Below, piece by piece: positions 8,213 through 16,386 of a DNA stretch of 64,000 nt. A program made the position numbers and the translations under genes. A model generated the notes under the pieces. The model made no database searches. It had not been told where the DNA came from and saw nothing but the letters and a program-made list of their open reading frames with translations. The number at the start of each line of letters is the position of its first letter. The stretch's first letter is position 1. Source of the DNA: Solimonas thermocellulolyticum (GTDB lineage Bacteria; Pseudomonadota; Gammaproteobacteria; Nevskiales; Nevskiaceae); NCBI RefSeq assembly GCF_040327995.1, contig NZ_JBEPIJ010000014.1, positions 19,583 to 83,582 on the forward strand. The letters run 5' to 3'.

Positions 8213-9008
8213 TCTGATCAATGATCTGAAGCGGCTGCGTCTGTACGGCATGGCGGCCTACTATGCCGAGGGCCTGGAACAAGGCTCGACGACGGGCCTG
8301 ACCAGCTACGAGACCCTGCTGGCGCAGCTGGTACAGGCTGAATCGACGGACCGGGCGATGCGCTCGATCCGCTACCAGATGCATGTCGCACGCTTTCCGA
8401 TCCATCGCGATCTGGCCGGCTTCGACTTCGAGCAGTCGAAGGTCGACCGGCGACAGATCACGACCTTTGCCACGACCGCCTTCACCGAGAAGGCCGAGAA
8501 TATCGTGCTGATCGGCGGTACTGGCACCGGCAAGACGCATCTGGCCACGGCGCTGGGGATCGAAGCCGTCGCTCGCCATGGCAAGCGGGTGCGCTTCTAC
8601 TCGACCATCGAACTGGTTAACAGGCTGGAGAAGGAGAAGGCCGCTGGCAGGGCCGGCCGTCTGGCGCACCAGCTGATGCACCTGGATCTCGTGATCCTCG
8701 ATGAGCTGGGCTACTTGCCGTTTTCGCAGGCCGGCGGCGCGCTGCTGTTTCACCTGCTATCGAAGCTCTACGAGCACACCAGCGTGATCATCACGACCAA
8801 TCTGGGCTTCGCCGAATGGGCGTCCGTCTTCGGCGATCCGAAGATGACCACGGCGCTGCTGGATCGACTGACGCATCACTGCCACATCGTCCAGACCGGC
8901 AACGAGTCCTACCGCTTCCGTCACAGCAGTCACACCGCCAAAGCGCGCATCAAGTCCAGGGAGCAGGCCAAGACCCGGCCACAGGAGGAAACCGACGAGA
9001 CGATCTGA
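8205..9008 (+). CDS. istB: IstB ATP-binding transposition helper
   Basis: A 267-residue AAA+ ATPase that assists IstA in target selection. Walker A is GGTGTGKT (104-111) and Walker B is LVILDELG (162-168). The N-terminal helical region (LKRLRLYGMAAYYAE) is typical. Full family length with no lesion seen. It starts inside the 3' end of istA. Without IstA it cannot drive transposition of this copy, but it could assist a related element elsewhere. Confidence 0.94.
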   Translation: MADLINDLKRLRLYGMAAYYAEGLEQGSTTGLTSYETLLAQLVQAESTDRAMRSIRYQMHVARFPIHRDLAGFDFEQSKVDRRQITTFATTAFTEKAENIVLIGGTGTGKTHLATALGIEAVARHGKRVRFYSTIELVNRLEKEKAAGRAGRLAHQLMHLDLVILDELGYLPFSQAGGALLFHLLSKLYEHTSVIITTNLGFAEWASVFGDPKMTTALLDRLTHHCHIVQTGNESYRFRHSSHTAKARIKSREQAKTRPQEETDETI

Positions 9009-9060
9009 CAACCGGCGATAGAATCAAACCACGCCGGCAGCATCCGCCGCCGGCCTCCAT

Positions 9061-9113
9061 CCCTGGTCAATTTTCAACGAGCAGTGATGGTCAATTTTCG
9101 GTGAGCGCCAACA
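9061..9113 (-). repeat. IS21 right end with two transposase-binding repeats
   Basis: Inverted with respect to the left end: inner copy at 9061-9081 (CCCTGGTCAATTTTC) and outer copy at 9086-9113 (TGGTCAATTTTC ... CAACA). The terminal CA pairs with the TG at 6623. Confidence 0.85.
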
Positions 9114-9162
9114 GTCCTCGTGCCCGTATCTGCTGTTGGTCTCAAGGAACCGCGAGGCGAGA

Positions 9163-10839
9163 TCACCAAGGAGGCCGATGTGCCGGTTGGTCCACCGGCA
9201 CGCGCGCCAGAGCAGCCCTCAGCGTGTCGTCGAATCGATTGGCATACTGGTCCGGAGACGAATTGCCGGCAAGATGGGCTTTGCGGAGTTTTCCCAGCAC
9301 GCGCGCATTGGCTTCGCACAGCCAGACCTCGACACCGCGTCTGCGCAGCGTCCCGATCGCTTCCTCCAGCGTCTGAATGCCCGTGATGTCCATGAACGGC
9401 ACACGCCGAAGACGGATGATCAGCACCTTCGGGTCGGCATGTATCTGAAGCAGCGCGCGCTCGAAGTTCTCCACCGCGCCGAAGAACATCGGCCCGTCGA
9501 TCTCGTAGACCATTAGGCTTTGTGGCAGTCGTTCGATACCGTGCTGTTTCAACTCGGCCTGGAGATCCTGCGCGTGTGCCGGTCGCACCTCCACCGTTTC
9601 AGTCATTCGGCGCAGGAAATGCAGAATGGCAAGGATCACGCCGACGTTGACGGCAACCACCAGATCCGCGAACACGGTGAGTAAAAAGGTGATCACCAGG
9701 ATGACGCGGTCGGCGCTTGGCGCTGTCCTGAGCATGTGGACGAAGTGGCGGGCCTCGCTCATGTTCCAAGCCACGACGAACAGGATCGCCGCCAGCGCAG
9801 CCAGCGGAATGCTCGCTGCCAGCGGCGCCAGGAAGATCAGCACCGCGACCAGCGTCAGCACGTGAATCAAGCCTGCCAGCGGGCTGGTGGCCCCGTTTCG
9901 AATGTTTGTCGCTGTGCGGGCGATCGCTCCGGTGGCCGCAAATCCACCGAACAACGGTGCGGCGATGTTTGCGATGCCCTGGCCGACTAGTTCCTGATTC
10001 GAGTCGTGACGCGTGCCAGACATGCCGTCGGCGACCACCGCCGACAGCAGCGACTCAATCGCCCCCAGCATCGCGATAGTGAACGCCGGGCCGACCAGCG
10101 ATACGACCTGCGAGATCGACAAATCAGGCAGCGTCAGCGCCGGCAGCCCGGTTGGAATGCCGCCAAAAGCGCTGCCGATCGTGGCCACGCCGGCAGGCTG
10201 AAGCAGCGCGTGCAGAACCGTGGCCGCCACCATCGCGACCAAGGGCCCGGGCACCCGCCGGACGCCGGGAATCCGCGGAGTGAACAGCACCAACGCCAGG
10301 CTCAATATCGCGAGGGCGGTGGTGCCGACATGCGCCTTCGGTAGCACCTGTACGAGATGCCAGAGCTTCTCGTGGAAGTGCTCGCCGCCGACCTTCGGCA
10401 AGCCGAAAAAGTCGGGCCACTGCCCGACGAAGATGATCACACCGATGCCGGCGGTGAAGCCCCGTATGACCGGTGCCGGGATGAACTTGATGACACCGCC
10501 CATGCGCGCCAGACCCATCGCCAGCAGCATGACGCCCGCTATCAGCGTGGCGACCTGCAGTCCAGCGATGCCGTACTTCGCCGTGATTCCGGCCAGGATG
10601 GCGATGAACGCGCCGGTGGGGCCGGCGATCTGCACGCGGCTGCCGCCCAGCAGCGACACCAGTGCGCCACCGACAATCGCGGTATACAGGCCCTGCTCGG
10701 GGCGGGCACCGGACGCGATCGCGAAGGCCATCGCTAGCGGCAGGGCCACCACCCCGACGATGACACCGGCCACGATGTTCGGCATCCACTGATCGCGCGC
10801 GTACAACCCGGCGCGACGGGCTTCCAGCAGCGCAATCAT
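9163..10839 (-). CDS. SulP/SLC26-family anion transporter with STAS domain
   Basis: A 558-residue inner-membrane transporter. The N-terminal ~400 residues contain many hydrophobic helices and the SulP pattern (NIVAGVIVGVVALPLAMAFAIASG, then GPTGAFIAILAGI). Residues from about 430 onward form a cytoplasmic STAS domain (LMVYEIDGPMFFGA, DITGIQTLEEAI). The length is typical. The substrate could be sulfate, bicarbonate, molybdate or another anion. It lies between the IS21 right end and the tRNA-Phe gene, so it may be island cargo. The stop is 50 bp from the IS21 end and the gene is intact. Confidence 0.92.
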   Translation of the reverse strand: MIALLEARRAGLYARDQWMPNIVAGVIVGVVALPLAMAFAIASGARPEQGLYTAIVGGALVSLLGGSRVQIAGPTGAFIAILAGITAKYGIAGLQVATLIAGVMLLAMGLARMGGVIKFIPAPVIRGFTAGIGVIIFVGQWPDFFGLPKVGGEHFHEKLWHLVQVLPKAHVGTTALAILSLALVLFTPRIPGVRRVPGPLVAMVAATVLHALLQPAGVATIGSAFGGIPTGLPALTLPDLSISQVVSLVGPAFTIAMLGAIESLLSAVVADGMSGTRHDSNQELVGQGIANIAAPLFGGFAATGAIARTATNIRNGATSPLAGLIHVLTLVAVLIFLAPLAASIPLAALAAILFVVAWNMSEARHFVHMLRTAPSADRVILVITFLLTVFADLVVAVNVGVILAILHFLRRMTETVEVRPAHAQDLQAELKQHGIERLPQSLMVYEIDGPMFFGAVENFERALLQIHADPKVLIIRLRRVPFMDITGIQTLEEAIGTLRRRGVEVWLCEANARVLGKLRKAHLAGNSSPDQYANRFDDTLRAALARVPVDQPAHRPPW

Positions 10840-10959
10840 GATGACTTTCCGCCGGCTGCGGACGTTACCCCCAGCCGTCTGCTCTCTAGCGGCCGCAATA
10901 AGCTGCGTGTCGACTTGACCAGCCTTCTTCGCCGAACCGTTTCAGGAAGCCCGGGAACA

Positions 10960-10988
10960 TTAACATAAAACATACATTAAATTATAAT
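10960..10988 (+). promoter_or_regulatory. Strong sigma70-type promoter for the ribbon-helix-helix gene
   Basis: TTAACA (10960-10965), a 17-bp spacer and a consensus TATAAT (10983-10988), lying in a short AT-rich island in otherwise GC-rich DNA. The imperfect palindrome ACATTA-5-TAATGT (10974-10990) overlaps the -10 and may be the binding site of the encoded protein (inference). Confidence 0.8.
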
Positions 10989-11010
10989 GTCTTGAAGCGA
11001 GGAAAACTAG

Positions 11011-11202
11011 ATGGAGCTCAAGACCGCGCGGCTGACCGTGCTGATCGATCCGGCCAAGAAGAAAGCTTTCGAGGACCTGTGCGCGCAACAGGACGTGACG
11101 CCGTCCCAAGTCGTACGTCAGTTGATCCGCGACTACCTGCGGCACCACGGTGTCGCCTGGCAACCGAGCGGGCCGACCCGGGACGACGGACGCGCCGACT
11201 AG
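11011..11202 (+). CDS. Small ribbon-helix-helix (CopG/Arc-type) DNA-binding protein
   Basis: A 63-residue protein. The N-terminal strand ARLTVLIDPAKKKAFEDLC and helices VTPSQVVRQLIRDYL form a ribbon-helix-helix motif, followed by a short polar tail. Start at ATG 11011 with AGGA about 10 bases upstream. The very strong upstream promoter with an overlapping palindrome suggests an autoregulator. No toxin-like partner follows. It is divergent from the SulP gene (171 bp between starts), so it might also control that transporter. Confidence 0.8.
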   Translation: MELKTARLTVLIDPAKKKAFEDLCAQQDVTPSQVVRQLIRDYLRHHGVAWQPSGPTRDDGRAD

Positions 11203-11442
11203 CCGTCGAGCCTGATGCTTTGGTCAGCCAAGCGCGATGGACAACCGCTGGCAATGGCGCACGCGCAACTTGTGGACGCGGCAGGCGGTCTGCGTGTGCC
11301 ACGGCGAAGAAGTTGGCGCAGGTTTCGAGAGAAGATAGGGCGGAACAGGGGCGAACCGGGCGCGTCGCGGCCCCTTGTTCGCCGACCGTCGGCACACGCA
11401 GAAGGGCCCGGAACCCCGCGTGGCGGGCGGATTCCGCAAAGG

Positions 11443-11470
11443 AAAACGCCCAACCGAGAACGGTTGGGCG
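11443..11470 (-). terminator. Intrinsic terminator of tRNA-Phe
   Basis: On the minus strand a perfect 10-bp stem (CGCCCAACCG / CGGTTGGGCG, 11447-11470) with a four-base loop is followed by TTTT (11446-11443). It lies 8 bp beyond the tRNA-Phe 3' end. Confidence 0.85.
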
Positions 11471-11478
11471 CTGAATAA

Positions 11479-11554
11479 TGGTGGCCAGGGACGGAATCGA
11501 ACCGCCGACACGGGGATTTTCAGTCCCCTGCTCTACCAACTGAGCTACCTGGCC
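11479..11554 (-). tRNA. tRNA-Phe (GAA)
   Basis: A 76-nt cloverleaf with GGCCAGG acceptor stem, D arm GCTCAGTTGGTAGAGC, anticodon loop with GAA (11521-11519), T arm with GGTTCGATTCC and an encoded CCA. It has its own promoter and terminator. It follows yggX in the same direction, as in Pseudomonas. Its 3' end faces the mobile-element-rich region, so it is the likely attachment site of the island. Confidence 0.97.
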
Positions 11555-11601
11555 GATGTCGGGTTTGCGCCCGTGAAAACGGGCTGGCCGAAAGGCGCGG
11601 T

Positions 11602-11630
11602 ATTAAACCGGCGCCTCGATGACAAGTCAA
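11602..11630 (-). promoter_or_regulatory. tRNA-Phe promoter
   Basis: On the minus strand TTGACT (11630-11625), a 17-bp spacer and TTTAAT (11607-11602). The predicted start is about 40 bases before the tRNA. The leader contains a small GCCCGTTTTCACGGGC hairpin. Confidence 0.75.
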
Positions 11631-11692
11631 GAAAACGCGGCCGGCGCTGACGGTCGTGCGGTGGAGTTGACTTCGCTGCGCCGTCGCCGCCT

Positions 11693-11965
11693 TCACTGTG
11701 ACGGTGGCACGTATCCGGTGTCGGAAGTCTTGCCGTCGCCGAAGAAGTAGCGCTCCATCTGTTCGCTGAGGAAGCGCCGTGCCTGCGCGTCGGCCAGCAC
11801 CAGGCGGTACTCGTTGATCAGGCGTGTCTGCTGTTCGATCCATCCCTGCCAGGCTTGTTTCGAGACATTCTCGTAGATGCGCTGGCCCAGCGGCCCCGGC
11901 AGTGGCGGACGATCGAGGCCCTCGGCGTCTATACGGAGCTTGATGCAGTGGACGGTGCGGCTCAT
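11693..11965 (-). CDS. yggX: YggX, Fe(2+)-trafficking / oxidative damage protection protein
   Basis: A 90-residue cytosolic protein that protects Fe-S clusters and limits iron-driven oxidative damage. It matches the family end to end: MSRTV with Cys7, EGLDRPPLPGPLGQRI, NVSKQAWQGW, QTRLINEYRL. The start overlaps the mutY stop (ATGA), so the two are translationally coupled. This makes sense because MutY is an Fe-S enzyme repairing oxidative lesions. Confidence 0.97.
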   Translation of the reverse strand: MSRTVHCIKLRIDAEGLDRPPLPGPLGQRIYENVSKQAWQGWIEQQTRLINEYRLVLADAQARRFLSEQMERYFFGDGKTSDTGYVPPSQ

Positions 11966-13032
11966 GTCGAAGCGGTGGTGAAGAGGCGGGTGAGCAGCTT
12001 GCGCACCGGCGCCGGCAGGCCCAGCGTCGCAAGCTCGTCAAGACTAACCCAGCGTCGGCGTTCTGGCTCGGCGAGCTCGCACGGCATCGGCAGTTCGACG
12101 CGCAGCGGTTGCAGTTCGAGATCGAAGTGGGTGAAGCCGTGGCGGACCAGACCGAGCGTTTCGATGCGCTGCGCCCGGTCGAGCAGTGCCTGCGTGCCGT
12201 CGCCGCCGAGCGCGGCATCGTCGAGCAGGGGCGGGCACCATAGCCCGCCCCAGATGCCGAGCGGGGCGCGCCGTTCCAGCAGTAGCTCACCGTGCGGATT
12301 TTGCGCCAGCACCAGGCGTGCGCGCCTGAGCGGGCGCGGCTTGCGCGGTCTGGCCGCCGGATAGCGGGTGACGTCGTTACGCTGGCGCGCGGTACAGTCG
12401 CCGGCGAGCGGACAGCGCGCACAGGCCGGCCGGCGCGCGCGACAGACCGTCGCACCGAGGTCCATCAGTGCCTGTGTGTAATCGGCCAGGCGCGTTTCCG
12501 GCAGCAGCGCCTCGGCGATCGCCCACAGGCGCTTGTGCACCGCGGGTGTGCCGGGCCAGCCGTCGACCGCGCGATGCCGCGCAAGCACGCGGCGCACGTT
12601 GCCGTCGAGTATCGCGGCGCGCGTGCCCCAGGCCTGCGCCGCGATCGCGCCGGCGGTCGAACGGCCGATGCCGGGCAGGGCCGCGAGGGCGTCGACCGAA
12701 CGCGGGAACTCGCCGCCGTGTTCGGCAACGATCTGCCGCGCGCAGCGGTGCAGGTTGCGCGCGCGGGCGTAGTAGCCCAGGCCCGACCACAGCGCGAGCA
12801 CCTCGTCGATGGACGCCGACGCCAGCGCGTTCACGTCGGCAAAGCGCGCGACGAAGCGCTCGAAGTAGGGGATGACGGTCGTCACTTGTGTCTGCTGCAG
12901 CATGATCTCGGACAGCCACACGCGGTAGGGCTCGCGCGGCTTCTGCCATGGCAGATCGCGGCGGCCGTGCAGGTCGAACCACGCCAAAAGACGCGCCGCG
13001 AAGTCGCGTGGCAAGCTGCCGTCCGTGCTCAC
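11962..13032 (-). CDS. mutY: MutY A/G-specific adenine glycosylase
   Basis: A 356-residue base-excision repair enzyme that removes adenine opposite 8-oxoguanine. Visible are the catalytic Glu42 in SEIMLQQTQV, the helix-hairpin-helix LPGIGRSTAGAI (119-130), the catalytic Asp143 in ILDGNVRRVL, the 4Fe-4S cysteines C197-x6-C204-x2-C207-x5-C213, and a C-terminal NUDIX-like 8-oxoG recognition domain. Start: GTG 13032, inside the stop of the upstream SRPBCC gene (GTGA). The upstream in-frame extension is an arginine-rich shadow. It belongs to the overlapped operon asmA-SRPBCC-mutY-yggX. Confidence 0.97.
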   Translation of the reverse strand: MSTDGSLPRDFAARLLAWFDLHGRRDLPWQKPREPYRVWLSEIMLQQTQVTTVIPYFERFVARFADVNALASASIDEVLALWSGLGYYARARNLHRCARQIVAEHGGEFPRSVDALAALPGIGRSTAGAIAAQAWGTRAAILDGNVRRVLARHRAVDGWPGTPAVHKRLWAIAEALLPETRLADYTQALMDLGATVCRARRPACARCPLAGDCTARQRNDVTRYPAARPRKPRPLRRARLVLAQNPHGELLLERRAPLGIWGGLWCPPLLDDAALGGDGTQALLDRAQRIETLGLVRHGFTHFDLELQPLRVELPMPCELAEPERRRWVSLDELATLGLPAPVRKLLTRLFTTAST

Positions 13033-13613
13033 GGCGGCGTGCCCGCGGCCGCAGCCAGGTGCGCCGCGCGGCGCTCGATGCCCAGCGCGGTGGCGATCGC
13101 CTCGCGCCGCATTGCGCGCTCGATCGCCCACGGTCCGATCACCGGCGGTACCCAGAAATCGGGTTCGAGCTGCGCGTCGAAGCGCAGACAGGTGCGCCCG
13201 CCGCAGTCGTGCAGACGCCAGCGCGCATGGCCGAAGCGCAGGTTGCTGAGTTCCGGCAGCACCGCGGCGTTGTAGCCGCGCACCGCGCCGTCGTCGACCG
13301 GCCAGATGTCCTGCACCTGCTCCAGATGCGCGCAGAACAGCCAGACGCAGACGCGCACGCGTGTGTACAGGCGCTGCGCGCCGGGCGGTGCGCCATCGAG
13401 CCGTATCACCGCTTCGACGGCGTCGTTGATCTGCGGCAGTTTTTCGAAATCGCCGAGCACGCGGAAACTGTCGTCGAGCGGCACGTCCAAGCGGGCGTCG
13501 AGCACCATGCCGAAACGCGCGCCAACTCGGGTGACCGTCAGGGTCTCGATCTGCGCGGCGCGCGCGCTGGGCGCAGCGAGGATCGTCAGCAGCAGGATCA
13601 GCCCGAGCTTCAC
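13029..13613 (-). CDS. Exported SRPBCC-family protein
   Basis: A 194-residue protein with a cleavable signal peptide (residues 1-19, MKLGLILLLTILAAPSARA). A START/polyketide-cyclase-like domain follows (FRVLGDFEKLPQINDAVEAV, then LPELSNLRFGHARWRL and a Cys pair CGGRTC). It starts at a GTG overlapping the asmA stop (GTGA) and its own stop overlaps the mutY start. Periplasmic location is predicted. The ligand is unknown, perhaps a lipid given AsmA next to it (inference). Confidence 0.8.
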   Translation of the reverse strand: MKLGLILLLTILAAPSARAAQIETLTVTRVGARFGMVLDARLDVPLDDSFRVLGDFEKLPQINDAVEAVIRLDGAPPGAQRLYTRVRVCVWLFCAHLEQVQDIWPVDDGAVRGYNAAVLPELSNLRFGHARWRLHDCGGRTCLRFDAQLEPDFWVPPVIGPWAIERAMRREAIATALGIERRAAHLAAAAGTPP

Positions 13614-15982
13614 TGCGCCGGCGCAGCGGGGCTGGGTTCGGCCGCGGCGGCGCCCTGCGCCGCGTCGCCGGGGGGCGGAGTGGGGGTTGGCGTGGGTGCG
13701 GGCGATGCGCCGCGCAATCGGCCGCCGCCGAGCAGCTCGCCCAGCTTGTCGCCGAGCTTTTCGTTGAGCCGCTGCTTGATCGCCTGTTCGGTGTTTTCGC
13801 CCTGGGGCAGGTCGAGCTTCTCGGCGAGCTTTTCTTGCAAGGCGTCGCGCGCGCGTTGTTTGAGCGCGTCCTCGAGGGCGAGCTTGTAGCTCGGTGCGAA
13901 CAGATTGCCGCTGATCTCGATCGGGATGGTCAGGCCGCGCAGTTGTTCGAGCCCCTTGCCACCCTGTCCCTTGCTGGTCTCGACCACGGTGGGTTTGGCG
14001 ATGAAGCGGATGGTCTGCCGTACCAGGTCGATCTCGCCGCTGCCGGCGAGGCGAAACAGCGGGCTCGCCGCCGTCAGGTCGTCGGTCTTCAGCACGCCGT
14101 CGACGATGTTCGCCGTCGCGCGCAGGGTCGCGAAGTCGGTTTCCAGCGGCCCGGTGTCCGCCGGTGCGGCCTGACCGGCGAGCATCGCCTCGGCCTGGCG
14201 CAGGATCTGGCCGAGGTTGAAGCCCTTGACCGCACCGTTCTGCACTTCGAGCGCGATGCTGCCGTTCAGGCTGCGGCGCAGCGCGCCGACCGTCGTGCCA
14301 CGGCCGGTCAGGTCCAGCGCGAGGTTCCCCAGTCCGCTGACATGGTCCTTTCCGAGCAGGTCCTTGAGAAACGGTGCGGCGTTGAGAGCGTCGAGCCGGG
14401 TCTTGATCGCGAACTCCGGCGTGCGTGAGGCGCTGTAACGGTTGCTCAGCGCGAGATTGCCGCCATAGAGCTTGGCCGACAACGCCTGCGTCTTCGGTGC
14501 ATCGCCGCTGCCGGCGAGCGTGAGCCGCACATCGTCGAGCTTGAGGCCCTTGATCGTCAGCTTGCCGATGTCCACCGTGCCGCTGGCATTGAGCGCTTCG
14601 AGCGCCTCGGTCGGCAGCTCGATGCCGTCGATGTCGCCGCCTTGGCTGCCCTTGCCGGCGGCCTCGCCCTCGGTTTTGGGCGGCAGGTAGCGGTCGGCGT
14701 CGATCGCGTCGATGCGTAGCGCCAGCTCAAGCGCCCGCTGCGCGAAGTCGGTGACGGCGATGCGGCCCTGCACGGTCGTATCGTCGAGTTTGAGCGTCAG
14801 CGCGTCGAGCGCGGCGCTGTTGAAGCTGCCGCTATAGTTCGCCGTGAGGCTCGCGTTCTGCAGCACCTTGTCGTCGGCGGTCTGCAGCGCGATGCCGAGT
14901 TTGCCGAGCAGTGCGCGTGGCGAGAACGGCGCGATCGCGATCGGCCCTGACAGCCGCGGGCGCTCGCCGGTGAGGCCCTCGCCGCGAATCTGCGTGGTCA
15001 CGACGATGCCGGCTGCCTCGATGCGGCCATCGTCGAACACCAGCGTGTCTTGCTTTTGGTCGTAGCGCGCCTTGCCGCTGAGCTGCAGGCGCTGCGCGCC
15101 GCCCGCAATGGCTTTGCCGCTGGCTTTGGCGTCGAGCTTGAGGTCGCGTGTCTCGAACAGCATCGCCCCGGTGTTCGCGCTGACGCCGCCGCCGAGTGTG
15201 AGCTCGACGTCGACATCCTCGCCGCCCATCGCCTGCTCGGCGCGCGCCTTGATCGCGGCGTCGATCGCATCGAGCAGGATGGTCTGCGCGCTCGCGTCGT
15301 GCGTCATCGTCGTGCGGAGTCTGAGCTCGACTTTCGCCTTGGGCTTGTCCGCGTAGGCGACCAGGTCGGCTTCGACGTCGACCGGCTCGCCGGGCACCAA
15401 GGTGCCGGTCTTGAGGTTGAACGGTTCCAGGCGATAGCCCTGCTGCGCTCGGGCATCGCGATAGCGGACGACGGCGTCGCTGATGGTCACGCCTTCGACG
15501 TTGACCAGCTCGAACGCCGCGCCACCGTCATCCGCCGCGTCGGCGTCCGCGGCTTCGGTGGTGGTGTCCTGCTGTCGACGCTCGAGCAGATCCTGCCAGT
15601 TCGACCGGCCGGTCTCGTCGATCGCCAGATTCAGGCGCAGCCCATCGAGGGTCACGCGGCTGACCTCGATCCGGCGATCGGTCAGCAGCGGCATCAGCTT
15701 GACGCCGACGCCGAGCTGCCGGACCTGCGCGAAGGGCGCATCACCGAAGCCTTGTGCATTGCCCAGAACGGCGTCATCGATCGCGACGCGCAGCCACGGG
15801 AACACGCGCAGCTCGATGTGGCCGAGCTCGAGGCTGCGCCCGGTTTGTGCCCGAGCTGCCTCGGAGATCTGGACGCGGAAACGGTTGGGGTCGAACAGCA
15901 GCGGCAGCGCGACCGCGGCGGCGACGAGCAGCAGCAGCAGTCCGCCGAGGACGAACAGCACGATCTTCAAAGGCTTGGCCAT
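13610..15982 (-). CDS. asmA: AsmA-family protein
   Basis: A 790-residue inner-membrane-anchored periplasmic protein of the AsmA family, whose members are linked to outer-membrane lipid transport. An N-terminal transmembrane helix (about 5-27) is followed by the AsmA N-domain (FRVQISEAARAQTGRSLELG, LRVFPWLRVAIDDAVLGNAQGFGD) and by the C-terminal AsmA_2 region with NGAVKGFNLGQIL and IVDGVLKTDDL. The tail is a coiled, charged helix ending in an SPAPTPTPTPPPG linker and an Ala-rich end. Start ATG 15982; the open frame further upstream is not coding. First gene of the operon ending with yggX. Confidence 0.93.
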   Translation of the reverse strand: MAKPLKIVLFVLGGLLLLLVAAAVALPLLFDPNRFRVQISEAARAQTGRSLELGHIELRVFPWLRVAIDDAVLGNAQGFGDAPFAQVRQLGVGVKLMPLLTDRRIEVSRVTLDGLRLNLAIDETGRSNWQDLLERRQQDTTTEAADADAADDGGAAFELVNVEGVTISDAVVRYRDARAQQGYRLEPFNLKTGTLVPGEPVDVEADLVAYADKPKAKVELRLRTTMTHDASAQTILLDAIDAAIKARAEQAMGGEDVDVELTLGGGVSANTGAMLFETRDLKLDAKASGKAIAGGAQRLQLSGKARYDQKQDTLVFDDGRIEAAGIVVTTQIRGEGLTGERPRLSGPIAIAPFSPRALLGKLGIALQTADDKVLQNASLTANYSGSFNSAALDALTLKLDDTTVQGRIAVTDFAQRALELALRIDAIDADRYLPPKTEGEAAGKGSQGGDIDGIELPTEALEALNASGTVDIGKLTIKGLKLDDVRLTLAGSGDAPKTQALSAKLYGGNLALSNRYSASRTPEFAIKTRLDALNAAPFLKDLLGKDHVSGLGNLALDLTGRGTTVGALRRSLNGSIALEVQNGAVKGFNLGQILRQAEAMLAGQAAPADTGPLETDFATLRATANIVDGVLKTDDLTAASPLFRLAGSGEIDLVRQTIRFIAKPTVVETSKGQGGKGLEQLRGLTIPIEISGNLFAPSYKLALEDALKQRARDALQEKLAEKLDLPQGENTEQAIKQRLNEKLGDKLGELLGGGRLRGASPAPTPTPTPPPGDAAQGAAAAEPSPAAPAQ

Positions 15983-16134
15983 GGTCCCGATCGCTCGTGG
16001 TGGATTGCGGCCGCTCAGTGTAGCGGCGCCATTTTGGCCGCTGGGTGAATCGGGTCGGAGCGCTGCGCGGTGGCCATCTCTTACCGGGCGTTCGCCGAGA
16101 CGCAGATGCCGTTCAAGGCATCTTGCGTTTCGAC

Positions 16135-16335
16135 TCACCCGCCGCCGATCGCGTGGACGATCAACAGCTCGTCGCCGTCATCGAGCACGGTGGCCGCGTA
16201 ACGCGACCGCGGCACGATCTCGCCGTTGCGTTCGACGGCGATGCGCCGGCCACCGAGGCCCAGCGCTTCGACGAGCTCGGCGAGCGTCTGCGCGACCGGC
16301 AGATCGCGCGCTTCTCCGTTGACCGTGATCTGCAT
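16135..16335 (-). CDS. thiS: ThiS sulfur-carrier protein
   Basis: A 66-residue ubiquitin-like protein that carries the sulfur for the thiazole of thiamine. It starts MQITVNGEARDLP and ends VHAIGGG, giving the obligatory C-terminal Gly-Gly. Its enzyme partner ThiG is encoded nearby but on the opposite strand, beyond a tRNA-Gly. In most genomes thiS and thiG are adjacent on the same strand. It lies upstream of asmA in the same direction with a 152-bp gap. Confidence 0.95.
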   Translation of the reverse strand: MQITVNGEARDLPVAQTLAELVEALGLGGRRIAVERNGEIVPRSRYAATVLDDGDELLIVHAIGGG

Positions 16336-16345
16336 GGGGCGGGCG

Positions 16346-16373
16346 TGATCGGACACGAGGCTTGGACTACAAT
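16346..16373 (+). promoter_or_regulatory. Probable tRNA-Gly(CCC) promoter
   Basis: A good -10 TACAAT (16368-16373) places the transcription start about 7 bases before the tRNA. The -35 (around 16346-16351) is weak. The promoter occupies the 51-bp gap between the divergent thiS and tRNA genes. Confidence 0.5.
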
Positions 16374-16386
16374 GCCGGTCCGCTCG

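Larger units (their letters stand above)
6623..9113 (+). mobile_element. IS21-family insertion sequence (complete ends, degenerate istA)
   Basis: A 2491-bp element that starts with TGTTG and ends with CAACA. Outer ends are related inverted repeats (TGTTGCCGCTCGCTGAAAAC at the left; TGTTGGCGCTCACCGAAAAT read inward at the right). Each end has a second internal copy of the GAAAATTGACCA core, as expected for the multiple terminal repeats of IS21. It carries istA and istB in overlapping order. I see no matching direct repeats in the flanks (left ...gatcgac, right gtcctcg...). That fits a deletion starting at one end after insertion. Confidence 0.9.
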
